A stretch of 64,000 nucleotides of DNA from a bacterium (GCA_016930535.1 JAFGGN010000043.1:62001-126000), one strand, 5' to 3'. Shown: positions 28,812 to 37,916, counted from the first letter of the stretch. Notes: generated from the sequence alone by a model not told the origin. A program made the numbers and translations.

Positions 28812-29942
28812 ATGACCTGTATGGAACTGTTTTCTATTTTTGTCATCTGTCCGCCTGGTCTCGAAACCGTACTTCAGCAGGAATTGATTGCCCTCGGAAT
28901 CGGTTTGGAAAACATCCGGCCGGAAACAGGGGGCCTTTCATTTCAGGGTGACTGGGATACGGTGATTCGATGCAATCTGAGCCTTCGCACGGCCAACAGA
29001 TTACTGGTCAGACTGGGTGCATTTTATGCCTCAGGGTTTCCCGAATTGAAAAGAAAAGCGGGCAGACTTCCCTGGAACCGGTTTCTGCCTCAAAATAACT
29101 CTCTTTCATTCTCCGTTACATCTAAAAAATCCAGATTAATTCACAAAGGGGCCATAGAGCAGAGACTCAGGGAAGTTATTTCAGAAATGCCGATAACCGG
29201 CTCAGACCGGTGCCCGGATACCGCCCCGTCTCAGATCATTTTCGTCCGCATCCATCGCGATTTTGTGACAATAAGCCTGGACACATCCGGGGAGCTGCTT
29301 TATAAACGGGGGTACCGTCTGTCCGGCACCAAAGCGCCTATTCGTGAAACGCTGGCAGCCGGAATGATCGCACTCAGCGGCTGGAACCGGTTTTCTCCTC
29401 TGATGGATCCGTTCTGCGGCTCCGGGACCATACCCATAGAGGCGATGCTGATGGCGGCAAACAAGGCAGCCGGTCTCAACAGATCGTTTGCATTTGAAAA
29501 CTGGTGTGATTTTTCAAAACAAAAATACGATTCGATTTGCCGGGAGCTGGATTTAAAAATAACCGAATTGCATCCGGTCGTTGTGGGATCGGACCGGGAT
29601 GCGGGCAGTGTTCAAAGCGCGATAGCGAATGCCGAACGGGCTGGCACGAACCGGATTCTGTTCTGCCGGCGGTCCATTTCAGAAATAGAGCCGTCCACAC
29701 CTGAAACCGGATGGATCGTGACCAATCCGCCCTACGGAAGACGGCTTCATGATCCACATGATCTGAGAAATTTGTATGCCAGATTCGGCAGGGTTCTGAA
29801 GGAGCGCTTCAAGGGGTGGAATATAACGCTGATATGCCCCGATCCCAATCTCGTCCGCCAGATGGATCTGCAGTTGATGAACGGTCCGATCCTGGACAAC
29901 GGGGGACTTCGCGTCAGGGCATATTCAGCAGTTGTTCAATAA
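28812..29942 (+). CDS. THUMP-domain class I SAM-dependent RNA methyltransferase (RlmL/YpsC-like)
   Basis: A 376-residue predicted 23S rRNA N2-guanine methyltransferase. The N-terminus (FSIFVICPPGLETVLQQELI) and the following alpha/beta THUMP domain (to about 160) bind RNA. The Rossmann-fold part has motif I DPFCGSGTIPIEA near residue 200 and the catalytic TNPPYGRRL near 305. Length fits YpsC/Trm14-like proteins rather than the double-domain RlmKL of enterobacteria. Start: ATG 28812, or ATG 28821 three codons later; neither has a strong ribosome site. It converges on the thioredoxin gene with only 11 bases between stops. Confidence 0.9.
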   Translation: MTCMELFSIFVICPPGLETVLQQELIALGIGLENIRPETGGLSFQGDWDTVIRCNLSLRTANRLLVRLGAFYASGFPELKRKAGRLPWNRFLPQNNSLSFSVTSKKSRLIHKGAIEQRLREVISEMPITGSDRCPDTAPSQIIFVRIHRDFVTISLDTSGELLYKRGYRLSGTKAPIRETLAAGMIALSGWNRFSPLMDPFCGSGTIPIEAMLMAANKAAGLNRSFAFENWCDFSKQKYDSICRELDLKITELHPVVVGSDRDAGSVQSAIANAERAGTNRILFCRRSISEIEPSTPETGWIVTNPPYGRRLHDPHDLRNLYARFGRVLKERFKGWNITLICPDPNLVRQMDLQLMNGPILDNGGLRVRAYSAVVQ

Positions 29943-29953
29943 GTAATCATGAA

Positions 29954-30409
29954 TCAGCCTTTGCTCTCATACATTTTAATGACTTCTTTCACATGGCTGA
30001 CATAGGCCTCCGGACCGCCTTCACGGTAGCCCGTCTGAACTACCATATTGCCCTGCGGATCGAGAATGACCACGGTCGGAAATCCGCGGACCTTGTATTT
30101 TTTCAGCAGGGATTCATTCTGACTTTTCAATGCGTCCGATTGTTTTTTGGACCGGGGAAAGTCGGCAATCACGAGTACCAGGTTGTCCTCCGCATAATCG
30201 AGGAATGCTTTTTTCGAAAGAACCTCATCTGAAAGTTTGATGCACCATTTGCACCAGTCGGATCCGCTGAAATTTAAAAAGATATATTTCCCGGATGATT
30301 TTGCCCCGGCTTTTGCCGCGTTGAAATCGTCGGTCCACGCACCGTTTTGTGCATAGGCACCTGCTGCAAACAGAAGGACCGTAAATAAGATGAATGATTT
30401 CCTGATCAT
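29954..30409 (-). CDS. Exported thioredoxin-fold protein
   Basis: A 151-residue periplasmic thiol-disulfide protein. The signal peptide is residues 1-20 (ILFTVLLFAAGAYAQ). The active site WCKWC has Cys53 and Cys56, and the cis-proline loop is VRGFPTVVILDP near 115. This form resembles the DsbD C-terminal/thioredoxin_7 group more than cytosolic TrxA. The ATG at 30409 follows a strong AAAAAGGAGAATC ribosome site. It could reduce or isomerise disulfides of exported proteins; a specific partner is not evident. The upstream gap of 75 bases separates it from tex, and a separate promoter is possible. Confidence 0.9.
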   Translation of the reverse strand: MIRKSFILFTVLLFAAGAYAQNGAWTDDFNAAKAGAKSSGKYIFLNFSGSDWCKWCIKLSDEVLSKKAFLDYAEDNLVLVIADFPRSKKQSDALKSQNESLLKKYKVRGFPTVVILDPQGNMVVQTGYREGGPEAYVSHVKEVIKMYESKG

Positions 30410-30484
30410 GTTGATTCTCCTTTTTCAAGATGTATTCATTTATAACGATAATCCTGATCAGGGAGTTCCCGTTATTTTAAAAAC

Positions 30485-32653
30485 TCAGGAGTCGAGAATC
30501 ATGGACAATCCGATGCGGCCGCGTGCAATATCCACGTTCAGTATTTTTACATCGACCACATCGCCGACCTTCAGCACTTCCAGCGGATGCTTGATGTAGC
30601 GTTTCGCCATCTGGCTCAGGTGAATCAAACCGTCCTGTTTTACGCCGATATCCACGAATGCCCCGAAATCCACCACGTTGCGTATCGTTCCCTTGAGTAC
30701 AAGCCCTTCATACAAATCTTCCATTGAAAGAACATCGCTTCTGAGTACCGGTTTCGGCATCTCATCCCTCGGATCCCGATTCGGTTTTTCCAGACAGTCG
30801 ATGATATCGGACAGTGTTTCCGGACCGCATCCGCAGATGCCGGAAAGTGCATCAAGTGAATTTCTGGACTGTTTTAATTTTTCCTGAAATCGCTGACTTT
30901 TGGAACGCAACTCGGTTATATCGATTTCCAGATGCTCCAGCAGTTTTTGAGCAGCCGCATAGGATTCGGGATGCACGGATGTCGAATCGAAAAATTCACT
31001 GCCATCCGGGATTCTCAGGAATCCGGCAGACTGCATATAGCTGTTTTGCCCCAGACCCGAGACGGACATCAGGTCTTTGCGTGTCAGAAATTTTCCGCAG
31101 GCTTCGCGGTATTTGACGATATTTTCGGCGATCCGGCTGTTGATGCCCGCAACATACCTGAGCAGCGAGTATGATGCCGTATTCACATCCACACCGACTG
31201 CGTTGACACAGGACTCAACCACATGGTCGAGAGATTCGGAAAGCATGGTCTGATTCACATCATGCTGATACAAACCGACACCGATGGATTTGGGGTCGAT
31301 TTTAACGAGTTCCGAGAGGGGATCCAGAAGACGCCTGGCAATGGAGATATTGCCGCGCATCGAGGCTTCCAGATCGGGGAATTCCTGCCTGGCGACAGGC
31401 GAAGCCGAATACACGGATGCGCCAGCTTCATTGACAATGGTATAATGGAGTTCGCGGTCGGTTTCCCGGATTAAATCAGCCACCAGAAGCTCCGTTTCCC
31501 TGCTCGCTGTTCCGTTTCCAATGGCGACGATTCGTACTCCGAACCGGATGATCAGATCTTTCAGTATCGATCGGGATTCATCTGTCCTTTTCTGGGGCGG
31601 ATGCGGATATATGGTAATTCCGTTCATGTATTTTCCAGTCTCATCGATCACGGCCACCTTACAGCCTGTCCTGTAACCCGGATCAATACCCATAATGATC
31701 TGATTGCGCAAAGGAGGAACCAGGAGCAATGCCCTGAGGTTTTCTGCAAAAATGCGGATGGCATGTTCATCCGCTTTTTCCGTCAGCATGTTCCGTAATT
31801 CCCTTTGAATAGCCGGAGCGATCAGCCTCTGATACGCGTCCTCACAGGCCGTTTTTAATTCGCCCGTGAACAGGGAAGCCGGATTGGTGATCACGTTATC
31901 GAAAAGATACTCTATGATGGGATCCTGGTCAACCTCAATCCAGACACGGAGCATGGCCTCCTTTTCACCCCTGTTGATTGCCAGAATCCGATGCGGCGGT
32001 ACTTTCTTTACGGATTCCGTATAATCGATGTAGATTTCATATGTTTTTCCGGCTTCTTCATCGATTCCTTCCGACCGGATCATGCCGGCCTCAATACTCA
32101 GGCGGCGGATTGTCTGACGGAATTCCGCATGCTCTGAAATTCTTTCCGCAATGATATCGCGGGCACCTGAAAGTGCATCTTCAATCTGATCAATGCCCTT
32201 TTCCGTGTTCAGGTACCGGCTGGCGATCTCCTCAAAGGATCCTGTCTCGATTTCCTGAAGCCACATCAGATCGGCCAATAACTCGAGGCCCTTTTCGCGG
32301 GCAACAGTGGCACGTGTTCTCCGTTTTGGTTTATACGGCAGATAGAGATCTTCGACTTCCTGCAATTTTTGAGCGCTGAGAATTTTTCCCTGAAGTTCGG
32401 GAGTCAGTTTGCCTTGTTCCTCAATGCTCTTCAATACAGTCTGTTTTCTTTCTTCGAGATTGCGAATATAACGAAGCTGATCCTGAATGCATCGTATCTG
32501 TTCCTCGTCGAGGCTTCCGGTCAGCTCTTTTCTGTATCGGGCAATGAATGGAACCGTATTGTCTGCATCGAGCAGTTCTGCCGTATTTTTGACCTGCTTG
32601 AACTGAAGTTTCAATGTGTCCGCTATGAGTGTGATAATCTGTTTGTCATCCAC
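30485..32653 (-). CDS. tex: Tex-family S1 RNA-binding transcription accessory protein
   Basis: A 722-residue conserved nucleic-acid-binding protein. The order is an N-terminal helical Tex domain, a YqgF-like RNase H fold (IMGIDPGYRTGCKVAVIDET near residues 320-340), helix-hairpin-helix repeats (ASYSLLRYVAGINSRIAENI), and a C-terminal S1 domain (LEGL-type start VLKGTIRNVVDFGAFVDIGV near 650). The start is GTG at 32653 with an AGGACA site upstream. The protein is involved in transcription and tolerance to toxic expression in other bacteria; the mechanism is not resolved. It is slightly shorter than the E. coli homologue (773). Confidence 0.95.
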   Translation of the reverse strand: MDDKQIITLIADTLKLQFKQVKNTAELLDADNTVPFIARYRKELTGSLDEEQIRCIQDQLRYIRNLEERKQTVLKSIEEQGKLTPELQGKILSAQKLQEVEDLYLPYKPKRRTRATVAREKGLELLADLMWLQEIETGSFEEIASRYLNTEKGIDQIEDALSGARDIIAERISEHAEFRQTIRRLSIEAGMIRSEGIDEEAGKTYEIYIDYTESVKKVPPHRILAINRGEKEAMLRVWIEVDQDPIIEYLFDNVITNPASLFTGELKTACEDAYQRLIAPAIQRELRNMLTEKADEHAIRIFAENLRALLLVPPLRNQIIMGIDPGYRTGCKVAVIDETGKYMNGITIYPHPPQKRTDESRSILKDLIIRFGVRIVAIGNGTASRETELLVADLIRETDRELHYTIVNEAGASVYSASPVARQEFPDLEASMRGNISIARRLLDPLSELVKIDPKSIGVGLYQHDVNQTMLSESLDHVVESCVNAVGVDVNTASYSLLRYVAGINSRIAENIVKYREACGKFLTRKDLMSVSGLGQNSYMQSAGFLRIPDGSEFFDSTSVHPESYAAAQKLLEHLEIDITELRSKSQRFQEKLKQSRNSLDALSGICGCGPETLSDIIDCLEKPNRDPRDEMPKPVLRSDVLSMEDLYEGLVLKGTIRNVVDFGAFVDIGVKQDGLIHLSQMAKRYIKHPLEVLKVGDVVDVKILNVDIARGRIGLSMILDS

Positions 32654-32688
32654 GATTTTGTGTCCTGAAATAAGTCATGATTTATATT

Positions 32689-33906
32689 TTAAAGGTTGGG
32701 TGCGGCTTCAAAAATTCGTGCGCCGGTTTTTGAACAGAGGTCATAATGCTCCAGGAATGCCGGGATCAGGACCGAATCCCCCTGCCTGAACGAAAGGACG
32801 CGCGTCTCATTGGCATGATTGGTCCAGCGGATTTCAAATGCTCCCTCAATGCAAATCAGAATGCATACCCTGTCATTGGTGTGACGGTCCATGACCTGTG
32901 AAGGAGGAAGCAGGATACGGTGAACCTGAAATTCCGAAACCGGTGCTGCGTACGTGAAAATGGGTGTATCAGCAGCCGCATCGATCACGGATATTGTGCG
33001 GCTGTCATAACGGACAATCTCCGACAATGTCCGGATATCCTGAAACTTGCCGGTCAAACCGGCCCGAACCACATTATCCGAATTCGCCATGCATTCGATG
33101 ATATTACCCCGAATATAAGCATGTGGAATACCCGCGTCGAGAAAAATACCCTGTCCCGCTTTCAGATGGATCATGTTAAGAAAAAACAATGAAAGCAAAC
33201 CGATATCCGGACCCGTGAAGCGCCGATGCAGTTCGATAAAAAGCGCCTCGTGTTCAGTCAGGATTTTTCCCGATGCGGACAGACGGTGAAACAGAGACCG
33301 GATGGCCCGATCCAGGTCTTCCGTATGCAGGTTTGAAGAAAGCATCAGGGTCTGAAAATGCGGTTTCAGCCATGCGCCGTTTTTTGAGCCGTTTTCCTGT
33401 ATATACTTTGTGATAAAATGGTGGATTTCCGGTGTATTTTGGAGCATCTTTCGCAACTGGTCGACCGGTCGAAATCCGGCGATTGCAGTAAAGGGACCCA
33501 GTGCAATCGCGATTTCCGGTTTGTGATTGTCATCGGGATAGTTTTCCGGATCCCGTTGATGCAGTTTCTCTGCCTGTTTTTTATCCGGATGAACCTGAAT
33601 TGAAAGTGCATGCTCTGCAGAGAGCACCTTGAATAAATAGGGGAGGGACTTCCCGAAAACACGGATTGTCTTTTTGCCCAGAATTTCAAGAGGATACCGC
33701 TGAATGGCTTCGTTCAGTTTGATATAGGATCCGTTGATCCGAAATCTTGAAGGAGCGCGTTCGTGCGCACCCATCCAAAGTTCGGCATACGGCAGGTCTT
33801 TTTCAGGCCGGATGCGAAGCAAATTCGGAATATAGGCATCTTTGCCTTTTTGCCCCCATGGATAATGCTGAATCTGATTTTCGAGAACACAGGGTGAGTG
33901 AATCAC
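32689..33906 (-). CDS. manA: Mannose-6-phosphate isomerase, class I
   Basis: Zinc enzyme interconverting mannose-6-phosphate and fructose-6-phosphate. The 405-residue protein has the type I motifs: LSIQVHPDKKQAE (zinc His), DDNHKPEIAIALGPF (Glu ligand), LDAGIPHAYIRGNIIECMAN (His ligand) and NSDNVVRAGLTGK (active-site signature). The start is GTG at 33906 behind a CCAAGGA ribosome site; no ATG gives a better N-terminus. It supplies mannose-6-phosphate for glycan or nucleotide-sugar synthesis. It lies downstream of the TPR gene on the same strand. Confidence 0.94.
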   Translation of the reverse strand: MIHSPCVLENQIQHYPWGQKGKDAYIPNLLRIRPEKDLPYAELWMGAHERAPSRFRINGSYIKLNEAIQRYPLEILGKKTIRVFGKSLPYLFKVLSAEHALSIQVHPDKKQAEKLHQRDPENYPDDNHKPEIAIALGPFTAIAGFRPVDQLRKMLQNTPEIHHFITKYIQENGSKNGAWLKPHFQTLMLSSNLHTEDLDRAIRSLFHRLSASGKILTEHEALFIELHRRFTGPDIGLLSLFFLNMIHLKAGQGIFLDAGIPHAYIRGNIIECMANSDNVVRAGLTGKFQDIRTLSEIVRYDSRTISVIDAAADTPIFTYAAPVSEFQVHRILLPPSQVMDRHTNDRVCILICIEGAFEIRWTNHANETRVLSFRQGDSVLIPAFLEHYDLCSKTGARIFEAAPNL

Positions 33907-33967
33907 AAAAAAATCCTTGGGCCTGAAAGTGGTGCTGAATGGGATCGTCTGAATCGCGGATGTCCGC

Positions 33968-36088
33968 TCAGAGGTTCGTGTCCTTGATTCGTTCTTCGAT
34001 TAATTTGATTTTTTCCTGGTATTTCTTTTCTTTGGGATTTAATTCGGCCAGTTTTTTAAATATCTCCAGTGCCTTGTGATACTGTTCCTGGGCAATATAA
34101 ATTTCACCCAGGGTCGGTGTCAGAATTTTCGGAGTCGCCGGACCTTCCCCGGAAGCCGGTTCTTCCGGCTGCTTCTCCGGTTTATCATCCTCTTTGGATT
34201 CGACAGCGGATATTTCCACGATTTCAACAGATTCTTCCTGCGATGTTTCATCGGTTTCGGTTTGAGCCGCACGATCCTCAGAGTCTGGCGCCACTTCAAT
34301 ATCCAGATCTCCGGCTCCGGTCTCCTGCGCCTCCATACCGGTTTCAGCATCACCCGGCTCCGGTTCTTCGGAAATTTCGATTTTCAGATCCTCTTCCGTT
34401 TCAGACGATTCAGAGGGTGCGGATCCGAGATCCGTTTCATCAAAATCAACGGCTTCAGCATTATCCGCGGTTTCGGCGAGGTCGATTGTAAATGCACCCG
34501 TTTCCTGGTCGGGTTCGGAAGCAGGTGTGTCCTCAGCCTCTTCAATCGGTATCAGGTCTTCTTCTGCAACTCCGGTGCTTTCTTCCCGAGGTTGCTCAGA
34601 TGCAGCCTCGGCCGGTATTTCAATATCCGGTTCCGTTTCCGCTGTATCGAATGACATGGAGTCGAAAAGTGATTCGCCATCCTCTTCAATTACGGCATCC
34701 GGTTCCGAATGTACGGGCATGTTCCCTGTTTCCTCATCCAAGGCATCTCCGGATGCGGATTCTTCGGTGATTTTACGATCCTCCGGTTCCGCCGCAGATT
34801 CAGCATTTTCTCCGGTCATGGAATCATCCTGCCAGTCGGAAACCACGTCATCCGCAAATTCCATAATATCAGGCGAAGCAGCGGCTTCATCGATAAAACT
34901 GCCTTCAGACGCCGATGTTTCTTCAGGCGTCGCCGTCAACGGCCATTCCGAGTCCGTATCCTCCGGCATGGGAGCCGTATCCTGCTGTTTGAAACCCTCA
35001 TCGATCGCTGAAATGAATTCGGATTCATCCATATCAATGATCCGGGTATCCCCGTCAGATGCGCTGTCAGACATCCCGTCAGGGACGCCGTCAGAGACCT
35101 CCTCAGGAACATCTTCAGGAGCCCTGTCAGGTGTTTCGGCTGCAGGTTCCGGAATCTTCCCTGCTGATTCTGTGATATCATTCTCTTTATCGTCGAAGGT
35201 TTCAGATATGGTTTCCCAGGCATCCATCATGTCAGATTCAGTGGCCATGACTTCCGGAGCAGTGTCCGGTTCCTGAAAATCGAATGCAGGAGCAGGTCCG
35301 GCTCCGGAAGCCTGGTCCGAAGGCCCGTCCGTTTCAGCCGTTTCATCCTGCGGAGCCATGAAGCCTTCTTCGGGCTGATCCCCGTCAAAGGATTCAGGCT
35401 CTGTTGTTTCCGGGATCGCCTCAGCGCTGTGCGGTACGCCGGGTTCTGCAACTGAATCTTCCATGCTGTTGAGCATGTCCGATTCCGGTCCGGTTTCCAT
35501 GGCGGAACCGCTCTCCGGCTCTGCACTGCCTGCCTGACCCGACAATTCATCAGGAAACACTTCACGGATCTGGCTGATCCATTCTTCCTCTTCGGCCGCA
35601 GGCGTTTCTTTGACAAGATCCTCTTCCAGCGGCATGCTTTCTTCTGCAGGCAGGGGAGTGACGGGCATTTCGGCCATTTCAGCGGGTTCTTCGGACAGAT
35701 TTCCCAGAGCCGCCTGTGCGGTGGATTCGAGCGGATCGATCTGAAGTATGTCTTTGTAATAGTTGATCGCCGAATTTTCCCATCCCAGCTTCACCATGAT
35801 ATCGCCAAGATATTTGTGAGCCGAAAGATAATGCCGGTCATGCGACAATACCTTTTTCAGGGTCGTTTCCGCATTTTCAAGATCGTTTTTCAGCAAGTAA
35901 GCTTTGGCAAGCACAAAATAACCGGTCGTATAGGTCGGATTGCCCTCCAGTCCATCGAGGCAGAGCTGAATGGCATCGTCCACTCTGTCTTCTTCGAGGT
36001 AGAAATCGGCAAGGCGTGCAAAAGCCAGTGAATGCGGATTGGTCTGCACCTTGGATTCCATAATTTGCCTGCTTGGTGAAGAAGCCAT
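33968..36088 (-). CDS. TPR protein with long acidic low-complexity linker
   Basis: A 706-residue protein of unknown function. The N-terminal 130 residues hold three or four TPR-like repeats (FARLADFYLEEDRVDDAIQL, GYFVLAKAYLLKNDLENAET). Residues about 130-645 are an extraordinarily acidic, Glu/Asp/Ser/Pro/Ala-rich, probably disordered region with almost no aromatic or basic residues. A final TPR pair (about 655-700, PTLGEIYIAQEQYHKALEIF) closes it. There is no signal peptide, so it is probably cytoplasmic. The start ATG at 36088 has an AGAAGGA site. Similar TPR-acidic-TPR proteins exist in FCB genomes, but I know no established function. Confidence 0.85.
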   Translation of the reverse strand: MASSPSRQIMESKVQTNPHSLAFARLADFYLEEDRVDDAIQLCLDGLEGNPTYTTGYFVLAKAYLLKNDLENAETTLKKVLSHDRHYLSAHKYLGDIMVKLGWENSAINYYKDILQIDPLESTAQAALGNLSEEPAEMAEMPVTPLPAEESMPLEEDLVKETPAAEEEEWISQIREVFPDELSGQAGSAEPESGSAMETGPESDMLNSMEDSVAEPGVPHSAEAIPETTEPESFDGDQPEEGFMAPQDETAETDGPSDQASGAGPAPAFDFQEPDTAPEVMATESDMMDAWETISETFDDKENDITESAGKIPEPAAETPDRAPEDVPEEVSDGVPDGMSDSASDGDTRIIDMDESEFISAIDEGFKQQDTAPMPEDTDSEWPLTATPEETSASEGSFIDEAAASPDIMEFADDVVSDWQDDSMTGENAESAAEPEDRKITEESASGDALDEETGNMPVHSEPDAVIEEDGESLFDSMSFDTAETEPDIEIPAEAASEQPREESTGVAEEDLIPIEEAEDTPASEPDQETGAFTIDLAETADNAEAVDFDETDLGSAPSESSETEEDLKIEISEEPEPGDAETGMEAQETGAGDLDIEVAPDSEDRAAQTETDETSQEESVEIVEISAVESKEDDKPEKQPEEPASGEGPATPKILTPTLGEIYIAQEQYHKALEIFKKLAELNPKEKKYQEKIKLIEERIKDTNL

Positions 36089-36125
36089 TTATTTATTCCT
36101 TCTGGATGATGATCGGATCTGTATA

Positions 36126-36154
36126 ATCTTAATAAAATCCGTGGACAATGTCAA
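36126..36154 (-). promoter_or_regulatory. Promoter of the acidic TPR gene
   Basis: Read on the minus strand, TTGACA (36154-36149) and TAAGAT (36131-36126) are separated by 17 bases. It lies about 40 bases upstream of the ATG at 36088. The -35 is a perfect match and the -10 matches four of six. Confidence 0.55.
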
Positions 36155-36280
36155 TAAAAAGGTGGATAATCACATGACCTTTTTCGTGTTTTTCATCGGC
36201 TATGTAATTGTGGCAAAGAAATTGCACGGGACTGTATATCTGTTCAAATCAGCTGTTTCATTTCATTGTGTAATTTGAAA

Positions 36281-36297
36281 GGGAAATGCGCATTCCC
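36281..36297. repeat. Palindrome in the divergent promoter region
   Basis: GGGAAATGCGCATTCCC is a perfect 16-base palindrome except for one extra A. It lies about 32 bases upstream of the -35 of the plus-strand promoter, a typical activator position. No T-tract follows, so it is not a terminator. The factor that would bind is unknown. Confidence 0.4.
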
Positions 36298-36328
36298 GGG
36301 ATCACAAATTGAAAAATGAACAAACCGC

Positions 36329-36357
36329 TTGACTTTTTGGTATAAATTCTTTAACAT
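36329..36357 (+). promoter_or_regulatory. Promoter of the sorting-domain secreted protein
   Basis: TTGACT (36329-36334) and TAACAT (36352-36357) are spaced by 17 bases. The ATG lies 49 bases downstream and is preceded by AGGAGG, indicating a well-expressed gene. Confidence 0.5.
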
Positions 36358-36405
36358 TGCATGTTTAGACGAGATAAACTTATTTATATACAGGAGGGTA
36401 CGGAC

Positions 36406-37536
36406 ATGAAGAAAATGATACTGCTTTTAACCATCTGTTTTCTCATGTGTACAATTCAGGTTTTCGGACAGGTTCATTCCAGAATGGTCGTGGTCAGCCA
36501 TACACGGGGTGCACTGGGAACGCAGAGCACACTTGTTTTAAGAATCGACCTGGCTGCCAAATATGCATACAATATCGATTCTTATGACATTACGTTCAAT
36601 ATCGGGAACGGGCTCAGAAATCTGCTGGATGCTGAACCGACGTACAGCCATACCATGTTCACCACGCCGGCTTATACACAGGCAGCTTCCCGTACGGACA
36701 ATGCCATCACCATTTCCTACGATTATTCCAGCGGATCGTACGTTACGACAGTCGCAAATGAAACGTCGTTTTCTCCGGTTGCGACCGTTACGATCACTTA
36801 CACAGAGACTTCCGATGTGAAGACAACTTTTTCATGGGGAAGCTATTCCGTCTTTTTCTGGCATGCGCTGTCTCCGCCGCCTTTCCAGGCCACGGGCAAT
36901 CAGGTGACCATGCCCGCCTACCTGAACGAACTGACGTTGCCGGTTCAGCTTACGGGCATGGAAGCGGAGTACACCTATGAGGAGGGGGCCATCGTCAACT
37001 GGACCACGCAGAGCGAAGTCGATGTGGACGGTTTTCTGGTGCACAGGCAGGATACGGAGAACGGTGATTTGATGCTCATCACCCCCGCCCTGGTTCAGGG
37101 ACAAGGCAATTCCTCGTCCGCTTTCAATTATCAGATTATAGACAGCGACGTGAACTGGAATACCACGTACCGCTATTATATTCAGGAAATCACGACCGGT
37201 TACGGTCCGACCCAGGTGCTGCACGGTCCGATCATGCTGACAACCGGCGCTGCACCCACACGGTTCGAACTGTATGGCAATTATCCGAATCCGTTCAATC
37301 CATCGACAAACATCCGCTTCGAAATGATGGAAGGCGGGCTCGTGGAACTGTCCGTGTACAATCTGCTGGGTCAGAAAATGACCACACTGCTCAATGAAGA
37401 GAGAAATCCAGGTATTTATGAAATCCAGTGGAACGGCTTGAACGACAGGGGACAGGATGCGCCGTCCGGAGTTTATCTGTACCGGATCAGCACACCCGAA
37501 GGCACTCAGGTCCGGAAAATGATGAAAGTCGAATAA
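36406..37536 (+). CDS. Secreted protein with cohesin-like domain and C-terminal sorting domain
   Basis: A 376-residue exported protein. The signal peptide is MKKMILLLTICFLMCTIQ, with cleavage near FGQ. Residues 25-165 are beta-rich and read like a cohesin/Ig-type fold (LVLRIDLAAKYAYNIDSYDI, then PVATVTITYTET). A fibronectin-like stretch follows (about 185-285, LTGMEAEYTYEEGAIVNWTT). The C-terminus (about 290-376) is a YPNPFN-type domain (GNYPNPFNPSTNIRFEM, ending VRKMMKVE), as in type IX cargo. The start at ATG 36406 follows a strong AGGAGG; the upstream frame from 36361 is untranslated leader. It has its own promoter and terminator. Likely a surface-bound or released structural protein; the ligand is unknown. 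Confidence 0.85.
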   Translation: MKKMILLLTICFLMCTIQVFGQVHSRMVVVSHTRGALGTQSTLVLRIDLAAKYAYNIDSYDITFNIGNGLRNLLDAEPTYSHTMFTTPAYTQAASRTDNAITISYDYSSGSYVTTVANETSFSPVATVTITYTETSDVKTTFSWGSYSVFFWHALSPPPFQATGNQVTMPAYLNELTLPVQLTGMEAEYTYEEGAIVNWTTQSEVDVDGFLVHRQDTENGDLMLITPALVQGQGNSSSAFNYQIIDSDVNWNTTYRYYIQEITTGYGPTQVLHGPIMLTTGAAPTRFELYGNYPNPFNPSTNIRFEMMEGGLVELSVYNLLGQKMTTLLNEERNPGIYEIQWNGLNDRGQDAPSGVYLYRISTPEGTQVRKMMKVE

Positions 37537-37566
37537 AATTCATCACATCGGTTGAATTGAATCAAG

Positions 37567-37600
37567 GCCGCTGAGTATAAACGCTCAGCGGCTTTTTTTT
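37567..37600 (+). terminator. Intrinsic terminator after the secreted protein gene
   Basis: Perfect nine-base arms GCCGCTGAG (37567-37575) and CTCAGCGGC (37584-37592), an eight-base loop and a run of eight T. A textbook Rho-independent terminator. Confidence 0.93.
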
Positions 37601-37612
37601 ATTTTGAAACCG

Positions 37613-37642
37613 TTGTTTTTTTTATTACATTGATTCTATACG
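37613..37642 (+). promoter_or_regulatory. Possible promoter of the trpR-like/trpB2 pair
   Basis: TTGTTT (37613-37618) and TATACG (37637-37642) are spaced by 18 bases, just after the upstream terminator and 19 bases before the ATG. The match is moderate; position supports it. Confidence 0.35.
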
Positions 37643-37661
37643 TAGATACAAGGTTTCACCC

Positions 37662-37916
37662 ATGTCCGAAAACAACGATTTAATCGACGCCTTTGTAAAA
37701 ATTGCAGACACTGTTGAAATGAAACAGTTTTTCGATGAAATTTTCACATCGAATGAAAGAAAAGATCTGCATCTTCGCTGGAAACTGATGAAGCTGCTTA
37801 AATCCGGTGTGCCTCAGCGCAAAATCGCGGCCGATCTGGGTATCAGTCTGTGCAAGATCACGCGCGGCGTTAAAATCATTCAGGATCCGGACTCTGTCTC
37901 GAACAAACTGCTGTAA
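37662..37916 (+). CDS. TrpR/YerC-like helix-turn-helix protein
   Basis: An 84-residue member of the Trp-repressor superfamily (YerC/YecD type). It is all-helical, with the family sequence FDEIFTSNERKDLHLRWKLM. The DNA-reading helix-turn-helix is at about residues 54-72 (PQRKIAADLGISLCKITRG). The ATG at 37662 is close to a terminator and promoter, and trpB2 follows 42 bases after the stop. Control of the pair by tryptophan is suggested by family and context but not shown; no obvious operator could be assigned. Confidence 0.88.
   Translation: MSENNDLIDAFVKIADTVEMKQFFDEIFTSNERKDLHLRWKLMKLLKSGVPQRKIAADLGISLCKITRGVKIIQDPDSVSNKLL

Larger units (their letters stand above)
36089..36405. other. 317-bp divergent intergenic region
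   Basis: The largest gap between genes in the window. It holds a minus-strand promoter, a near-perfect palindrome, a plus-strand promoter and the AGGAGG site of the next gene. The open frame at 36039-36278 here lacks a ribosome site and overlaps the TPR gene, so I do not call a gene. Confidence 0.8.

Noticed and set aside
34527..35276. 249-residue Ser-rich open frame on the plus strand
   Set aside because: It is the antisense of the acidic repeat-like region of the TPR gene; Glu/Asp codons read backwards give Ser/Phe/Leu. No ribosome site.
36039..36278. 79-residue open frame in the divergent gap
   Set aside because: It starts inside the antisense of the TPR gene, lacks a ribosome site and covers a minus-strand promoter.
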